Assembly (NCBI GenBank): GCA_963969395.1
Contig: OZ017796.1
Coordinates: 47,172,243 to 47,236,242, forward strand
Reading direction: 5' to 3'
Source: Pseudoscleropodium purum
Lineage: Eukaryota > Streptophyta > Bryopsida > Hypnales > Brachytheciaceae
Length of the DNA stretch: 64,000 nucleotides
Shown: positions 60,053 through 64,000 of the stretch, in pieces
Layout of the letters: each line of letters starts with the position of its first letter
Position numbering within the stretch: the stretch's first letter is position 1
The notes under the pieces: model-generated
Seen by the model: only the letters and a program-made list of their open reading frames with translations
The model's database searches: none
Told to the model about the DNA's origin: nothing
Made by a program: the position numbers and the translations under genes

Positions 60053-61011
60053 TTAACCCCTAAAGGACCAAGGTGTTTTTTTAAGGAGACATAGCCAAAA
60101 AAATATGATTTCTTGGTGTGTTATTTAAAAATGAATCTTTTTATTTTTTTATTTTTAAAAACTTGAACTGTACAAAATTTAAGTAAAGTGTTTTATCTAA
60201 GTGAGGAAAAAATTTCAGCCCGCTTGACCATGCAGATTGAAAGACTATAACATTTGAAGTGTAAAAATAAACCCTTTTTTCATTCTTGCGAAACAAGGTC
60301 AACAAACTTTGGGCCCTCTTGGAATAAAATTTTTGTTCTACACAAAAATGAGGATTTTAACCATTCATAAGTATATAATTTTAGATTCACTCATGAAAAT
60401 TTTTAGAAGCAATTGAGATGTCTAGCTTTCACTAAATCACCTTGCAATACAAGGAAGTTAAGTGAATTGGCAATACACTTGTCATTTTTTGATGATTTCT
60501 TGTGCAGTGAGAAAAATTTTATTTCAAATTTGAATAGTGAAAAGTTAGAAACAAACATTGGAATAGGTGGAAAAAATTTCAAAATTTTTGACTCCACAAA
60601 TTGCAATATAATAGGACTTGAAGTTAGAAGAAAATGTTTTTTCTTGAAACTACTCCAACATAGCTCATAAAGTTTTGACTCTTCTTAGGGTGTGATATGA
60701 AGACTCAAATTTGCTTCTTTTAAACAATTGTATGCCATATTTTATTAGTTATATTCATGCCAAATTTCAAAAGTTAATGAACTTTTTTGCAAAAGATTCT
60801 CCAAAGATTTCAAAATTGTGTGAGCTACTCTGAAAGCTTACACTAGTATAACTTTTGATCCAATTAGAAAAAAATCATATTCTCACCAAAAAGGTACACA
60901 TCTACACATTGAGTCCAAATTTCATGAACATCCAACCCAAAAAACCTTTGCAAGAACCTACTTGAGATTTCTTGCATATGTTGAATGGACACTTGGTCCT
61001 ATAGATGTTAA
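60053..61011. mobile_element. TTAA-flanked TIR element, copy 8
   Basis: The left end is TTAACCCCTAAAGGACCAAGG. The right end CTTGGTCCTATAGATGTTAA keeps TTAA and the CTTGGTCC part of the inverted repeat. It is 959 bp. A frame on each strand near 60,400-60,670 is open for about 70-85 codons without a recognised domain. Confidence 0.7.
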
Positions 61012-62252
61012 ATTGCTAATTTAAGATTCTTTCTTTAATTATATGACCATATAATCACACTTGCAAGTTCGTCACTTTATAAACTCCATTTTTTCTCTAT
61101 TTATAAGTTATTTTTTTTGGTTTTATTTTCAAAAATGAAATCATATGTCTAACAAAATTTCAAAATTTTGTGTAAATTACAAACTACAATGAATTTCTGA
61201 AAAGAGAACATAAAGAAAATTCATAGCAAACACAAATCAGCTTCAAAATATATAAATTTTATGGATTAAAAGTAAATTACTATGTAGAACATTGTGATAT
61301 AAAAGAAATTTCCATATCACTTGACATTTAGTATCAAGTTTACAAATACTCAAGTTCAATCCTCACTAAAATGATTATTTGAAGTAATTTTATAAAATTT
61401 CTAGTAAATTAGAAACTACACTCAATAGCTTCATTTTGTCAATCCTGCTCAAATAGAACAAAAATCATTTTGAATGCCAAAATCAAGCCTTAGGCAAGAA
61501 AAAGCTCAAAATACATTAAATTACTGTATGATTTTATGGTAAAACCCATATGAAGAAAAAGAAAAACCCCTCCTAAAATGCCCGGATGATATTCATATAT
61601 CTCCTCAATATGCACAAAGCCTAGTTGACCATCCCAAGGGCCCAAACCGTCCTTCCAGCATACCACCACGATCGATTTCTCTTACAACTTTCCTCCATGA
61701 TCAAGAAGGCTGCCCACAGAACATAAACCTTCAATAAGCAGTTATCGGCTCAGCTTCTCACCTCACGAACACTTTGAAAGCTACTCATGTTTCAAACGAA
61801 GACTTCAGCCATCTGGAAAGCGAAAAATAACAACATATTGCTCACTCGACTTTCGTCGTGGATCGAACTTCATTAATGTGATCTTCAAGAAAAGTCAACC
61901 CCAATAGCGATCCATCTCAAAACGCTGGTACAGATTACCCACTGTTCGCTTAACAAATCTCCTCCAATGCGTCGATAAACTACGCCATCATCAACACAGC
62001 TCAAACGAAAGGAAGGAAAAAAACCCCACGAAACTAGTCAAATCCTTCTCCCTTGCATAAATCTCTGTAGAGGAAAGATTTGAAGGTAACAATGCCGACT
62101 CTTTGATTACATTGTGTGGCCGAAATGTGCCGCGTGTTCTAGCAACTAGTCCAGACGAACTCCCCGATCAGTCCTCTCAAGTCGTAGAACGAGTGCGAAT
62201 CCCCTCAAACTCAGCGCACTGCTGAAAAATTATCTAAAACTAAACCCTACAT
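61012..62252. other. Spacer and 3' region of chaperonin 60
   Basis: AT-rich to about 61,580, then GC-intermediate up to the stop codon of the minus-strand gene. The latter part is probably its 3' untranslated region plus flank; no other gene is recognised. Confidence 0.4.
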
Positions 62253-64000
62253 CTAGTACATGCCTCCCATCCCTCCCATTCCGCCGCCCATGCCACCCAT
62301 CATTTCCTTCTCATCGGCTTGTTTGGAGTCGGCGATAACAGCTTCAGTTGTCGTCATCAGAGATGCAACACTGCACACACAAACAAGGAAAGAAACAAAA
62401 TCAGTATACTAGACTCAAGATCCCATGGAAACAAACTCAGAAAACAATCCAACATTTCGGAAACCAAGAAAGCTCAAGATACTTCACCCAAACCAACCCG
62501 ATGCATTCAAGGTGAAACCTCAAGACAGTACCTGGCAGCATCAACGAGAGCTGTTCTGATAACCTTCACTGGGTCAATAATTCCTGCCTTCACCATGTCG
62601 ACATACTCAGCTGCACATGTCAAGGACATCATCAACATCAACAACTGCGCAGCATGCTGACTACCGAAATGATGTTTCCATTCACAACAAAATAGGATTC
62701 ACACTACAGGAAAGAAAAAGTCGGCAAAAAAAGAAATGTCGGACAACCTTTAGCAGCATCGTAACCAATGTTCAGGTTCGTTTGTTCCAACAGCTTCCCA
62801 ACCACCACAGCCCCCTCAACTCCAGCGTTTTGAGCAATTGTAAAGGCAGGCATCTGAAAAAACAAGCGTACAATTTCACAGAAATATCTGAAAAAGCTAA
62901 AATGTCGCAAAAACTAATGAAGACATCAAAGTCTCTACTCCTGGATGCACTGTGGCCGTCATTCATGTTCACGTCCACTAAAACACAGCTAACACAGATT
63001 CCGAATAGAGCAAGAAGAACCCAAGTTTAAATCTAATCAGTTTCCAGAAAGAATGACAAAGGTCTAGGTTCCTCAATGCTTCCCGGGATACGAAACTGTA
63101 CCTTCAGAGCATTCTGAATGATTTGCACTCCGATCTTCTGATCGAAGTTGGCAGCTTGGATCTTGTCAAGCTCCCGAGAAGCATACAACAGAGCAACACC
63201 TCCACCTAATTCAAATCAGGGAACAACACACACTCATTATCAAAAATAAGGCAAAGCGAAGAAGAACCCAGATTCAGGAAATCAACAAGCCATGCAGTAG
63301 CCCTAGACAAAAGGAGACCCTAGTTTGTGTCAAGATATTCATTGAAACAAACAAGCCAGAATCACTCCCACTGGACACCTGGTAGGGATGGGACGAACGT
63401 ACCAGGTACAATTCCCTCCTCAACAGCGGCCTTCGTGGCATTCAGAGCGTCAGTGACGCGATCCTTCTTCTCATTCACCTCCACTTCGCTTGCTCCTCCA
63501 ATCTGAAATCACAAACGAAAAACATCAATGCCCGATCGAACTCAAACCGACCCACACGAAAAATCGGCATGTCAGAACCAATCCTTCCGTCTCTATCAAA
63601 TAATGGGACTACCAAGAAGGTAAGTAGTTAGTGTACCTTCAGCACAGCAACGCCTCCTGATAGTTTCGCCAACCGCTCTTGCAATTTCTCCTTGTCATAA
63701 TCAGAAGTGGCATTGTTCACAGCCTCCCGAATCTGCAAAGACCAACATTTTCGGAGAAAATGGTCAATAAAAACAAAAACGGGTGTCGAGACTGAGGCAA
63801 GAATCCGACAACATCAAGTCACATAGGACAAGAGGCCATAAAGGTACTAAGAAAACGAAATGGATTGGACAGACACCCCACAGAAATATCTAAACCAAGA
63901 CCGTAAACAAGATGCAATACCTGTTCAGTACGCTCTTCAATTATGGTCTTGTCGCCACCGCCATCCAAGATAATGGTGTCATCCTTCGATACTGTGACCT
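62253..64000 (-). CDS. CPN60: Mitochondrial chaperonin 60 (HSP60/GroEL family), 3' part
   Basis: ATP-dependent folding chaperonin of the mitochondrial matrix, working with a CPN10 cap. Seven exons are visible on the minus strand: 64000-63921 (continues beyond the window), 63732-63637, 63502-63403, 63205-63102, 62853-62748, 62610-62532 and 62370-62253 with TAG stop; all introns are GT-AG. About 226 residues are covered, from the apical/intermediate junction to the C-terminus. Hallmarks: [32 protein letters not shown] (its Asp is the ATP-hydrolysing residue, Asp398 in GroEL), [26 protein letters not shown] and [14 protein letters not shown]. The tail ends in [14 protein letters not shown], the Gly-Met repeat of mitochondrial rather than plastid CPN60. 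No lesion is seen. The N-terminus and promoter lie to the right of the window. Confidence 0.96.

Overview
The window is nuclear DNA of a land plant, most likely a bryophyte or other seed-free lineage. Intact genes have plant families and canonical GT-AG introns: a pectin methylesterase, a short allene oxide cyclase with no plastid-targeting extension, and a mitochondrial-type chaperonin 60. The background is very AT-rich and gene-poor. GC content rises only around genes, decayed genes and a few short elements. The exact species cannot be named from the sequence.

Layout. 1-9,085: AT-rich DNA with terminal-inverted-repeat elements, a long fold-back hairpin and an unexplained GC-rich island (2,200-3,240). 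9,086-13,350: promoter region, two-exon pectin methylesterase (+) and downstream flank. 13,800-16,700: two inverted-repeat elements. 17,643-19,280: decayed SEC14/CRAL-TRIO gene (-). 19,800-27,720: small fold-back elements, a ~148-bp tandem array, several MITEs and scraps of a decayed gene. 28,497-33,921: a 954-bp direct repeat pair bracketing an inverted repeat pair. 33,922-35,865: a 114-bp tandem repeat, then a TTAA-flanked element holding two nested MITEs with long (TA)n tracts. 37,900-40,571: allene oxide cyclase (+), whose first intron carries a tandem duplication of its own acceptor. 41,633-44,920: three TTAA elements in a row. 45,475-52,350: a heavily decayed minus-strand coding region, possibly an amino-methyltransferase-like protein, with two hAT-type MITEs inside and a duplicated first exon upstream. 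57,780-59,935: a duplicated segment in which only one copy carries a third hAT-type MITE. 60,053-61,011: another TTAA element. 62,253-64,000: the 3' part of chaperonin 60 (-), running off the window.

The three intact genes have separate jobs (cell-wall pectin modification, synthesis of the jasmonate/OPDA precursor, mitochondrial protein folding) and are not an operon or cluster. The main novelty is in the mobile fraction: a TTAA-bounded family resembling piggyBac/Kolobok non-autonomous elements, a CpG-dense hAT-type MITE with three independent 8-bp target duplications, and the possible methyltransferase-like relic whose stop codons look like transitions at TGG or CAA codons.
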